From Callaeas wilsoni (lineage: Eukaryota; Chordata; Aves; Passeriformes; Callaeidae), in the NCBI GenBank assembly GCA_013398955.1, contig VWPU01014161.1:124001-188000 (forward strand): a stretch of 64,000 bases of DNA. Direction: 5' to 3'. Below the pieces are notes generated by a model. It saw only the letters and a program-made list of their open reading frames with translations, had not been told where the DNA came from and ran no database searches. The position numbers and the translations under genes were made by a program. This document shows positions 61,892 through 64,000 of this stretch, one piece after another (position 1 is the first letter of the stretch; every line of letters starts with the position of its first letter).

Positions 61892-64000
61892 GTAAGTCTG
61901 CATGGTGTGGGTCAACTCCTACAATCTTTGTCATTCTTAATTGACAGACAGTATATTGAAAAAAGTGGTTTTGCCATGTGGCCTTAGGGGTTATACTTAA
62001 ATCTCTTCATTGGCGACACTGGACACCTGCACATGGTGAGGCAAAGGCAGCTGGCAAAGTGACATCTAGGTAGGTCTTTGTGGCAGAGATGTGGGAACTT
62101 GAAAGGATAGACATAAGGTTCTCCACTGCTTATCCAAGCCCATCTATCTTTCTGCTGTTGCTCTTTGAACTAAAATTGAAAGTATTTGCAAAACCAGAGA
62201 AATATCTCCAAAGAAGTGGCTTGCAGGCAACCATCTGATATTTTAGAATCTTGGTGTAAATTTGAATGGAAGTAAGTAAAACATCACTTTCAAACTTTAC
62301 AAAGAGGATCTTTATTTTCAACAACGTCCACATGCTTTCAGTTTGGGATATAAACTGTATCATGTAACTGTGAAGGGAATATGAAAGCTCTTGGAATGAC
62401 CTCTTGGAAAACCAAGAGTTAAAATATATCCTTTGTATGTAGAGATTAAACTCTCTAGAAGTTTGAGTTTCATTCCTGTGCTGATTGCCATGGCTATCTG
62501 GGATGTGTGGAACTTGAACAACAGTAAGGAGGTTTTACATCCACATAGTAATGCCAGCCAGGAGAGAGGGAAGGAGGCGAGGCTGATGACTGTAGTCATG
62601 CAGGCAAAAGTAGCTTTGCATTTTAGAGCTGAGAGAGACAATACAGAGCTTTTTATTTGGAAAGGGCAGGCTGTTGAGGAGAGCTTACATAAAAGGACAT
62701 GCTGCAAGACTTTGCAGACCTTGTAGACCAGTGACCCAGAGACTGCCAGTCTACATCTGAAGGGTACTGTAAAGCCTTTCGCCAAATTCACAGCCCTCTT
62801 TCTGCTTTATCTTCTAGATGAGGTTACTTGGATTGGTCTGCAAGAGTCTCAAGCATGCTTTTTCCCTTTGTGCCATTTCAAATTAGGGTGAGAAGGAGCA
62901 GGGGGACAACAGACTGTCACGAGTCATCATGGTGCTTTGAATAATAAGGTTGTTAAACTGAGATTTCAAGCTACATTGAGGCCAAAATACAAATAGCCTA
63001 AAATCACTCACTGGTGTCCTTAATAACCCATATATATAGGGACTATTTTTTTTCCCTACTTGTGCAGAAGTTGGTGTACTAGTGATGTGTGAGTATTTGC
63101 TTTTGTGTCTTGTTCATTCAGAGAGGACTAAGTATTTTGGTTACCTTCTAATATTTGACCACTCACCTTTCAGGTTTATTTGGGTTTTTTAATATAAAAA
63201 ACAAACCAGGGATGGTTAGAATTAAACACTAATCTTTCAAGTAATTCTTTGTATAAATTTAAAAGCTTAGAGTAAAGGTTGAAGAAGTAGCAAGGAATAG
63301 GCATACCTGAACAAAAAAATTCAGAGCAGCAATTTAAGCTAATCTCAAACATAATTTAGAGGCTCTAGTTTTATTTACAGGTTCTAATCTTTCTTGATTT
63401 TGAAATAGTCTCACAACTAGGAAACATTTTTTCCCAAACTGGATACTGGTTTTTAGGGCAAAACGACAAGATAGGAAAGTCTTGATGAGAAGCATGTGAA
63501 ACATGCTATGGCAGAGCATTGAAATGAAAGAAAACCAAAACAAGTGCATGTGTGAAGATGAAATGAAACCAGGAATGCTTTTTGGATAATTTTGTCATGA
63601 TGGTACACTGGAGAACGTAGAGCTGTAGTTTCATAGAAATCTGTTCAAGGAAATGCCTCTCATGTTAATGTTTTAAGCATGACCTAATGGTAACTGCTTA
63701 GCCAGAGAACAGCCACAAATACTTAAATTTAAACACAAGTTTTGTTAACTGTATGTGTTAATTCACTGCTATTAGCTAAGCAAGATGTGCATATTGTGAA
63801 GTGTACGGTGTGCTTGGGTCTGAGGTGTATCAGCTGAATGAAAAAGCAGTACAATCCTGAATTTGGTCATTAACCAACAGGCAGTAATTATCACCACTCT
63901 GCAGTGAATTGTTAACTGTCCCATCCCACTGGGGTACATGCAGGGTAAGTGTTCACTGGGTCGCATTAAAATAGGAGCATTACTTTGTACTGCAAAATTT
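61892..64000. other. FBXO25 intron 4, 5' part
   Basis: Starts with GTAAGT. Exon 5, expected to encode RHGYCTLGEAFN-like residues, was looked for on the plus strand and not found. Open frames at 62360-62791 (minus, 143 codons) and 62433-62726 (plus) overlap each other and are unrecognised. Confidence 0.65.

Larger units (their letters stand above)
50520..64000 (+). other. FBXO25: FBXO25 gene, 5' part (gene span, runs off the window)
   Basis: The gene runs on the plus strand from a CpG-island promoter to beyond the right edge. Exon 1 (probably noncoding) ends at 50598, exon 2 is 53444-53587, exon 3 60397-60506 and exon 4 61842-61891. Introns are about 2.8, 6.8 and 1.3 kb, and intron 4 is still open at 64000. 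The coding parts (137, 110 and 50 nt) total 297 nt, exactly 99 codons, so intron 4 is phase 0. FBXO25 is known as a substrate-recognition subunit of an SCF (SKP1-CUL1-F-box) E3 ubiquitin ligase, largely nuclear, related to FBXO32. The F-box itself is encoded downstream of this window. The transcription start is inferred from the island, not seen. Confidence 0.93.

Noticed and set aside
1..64000. CRISPR array, operon, phage or other prokaryotic system
   Set aside because: Spliced gene, CpG island, CR1 LINEs and LTRs show vertebrate nuclear DNA; no regularly spaced direct repeats with unique spacers exist.

Overview
This is vertebrate nuclear DNA from a bird, most likely a songbird. Three things show this: many 5'-truncated CR1 LINE copies with the typical avian 3' end (repeats of ATTCTRTGA), solo LTRs that look like songbird endogenous-retrovirus LTRs, and an intron-rich gene whose first coding exons I recognise as FBXO25. 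Nothing in the window is bacterial, and there is no operon, CRISPR array or tRNA gene that I could support.

Layout. Positions 1 to about 49,550 (some 77% of the window) are AT-rich and show no exon I can recognise. This part holds CR1 fragments on both strands (about 6.2, 18.4, 20.2, 24.4, 28.2, 33.6 and 47.5 kb). It also holds two full-length solo LTRs of one family (18.7 and 31.3 kb, same strand), a reverse-strand fragment of that family (42.6 kb), several weaker LTR-like segments (7.5, 11.2, 14.5 and 48.0 kb) and a few microsatellites. From about 49,555 to 50,310 lies a G-rich minisatellite built on a GGGTCACACCGG-like unit. It runs straight into a CpG-island promoter (about 50,310-50,660) with Sp1, CCAAT, USF-type, YY1-like and ETS-type sites.

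The island drives the plus-strand gene FBXO25, an F-box subunit of SCF ubiquitin ligases and paralogue of FBXO32/atrogin-1. A probable noncoding exon 1 ends at 50,598. Coding exons 2 (ATG at 53,451), 3 (60,397-60,506) and 4 (61,842-61,891) follow, with consensus splice sites and compatible phases. Together they encode the first 99 residues, including a basic KKRKK nuclear-localisation-type motif. The window ends inside intron 4, so the F-box and C-terminal part lie beyond it. Intron 1 carries the longest CR1 copy (about 1.27 kb), whose reverse transcriptase remnant has lost one catalytic aspartate.

I see no sign of an undescribed biological system. The most interesting structure is the minisatellite joined to the FBXO25 promoter, which contains three direct repeats of nuclear-receptor half-sites at 4-bp spacing.
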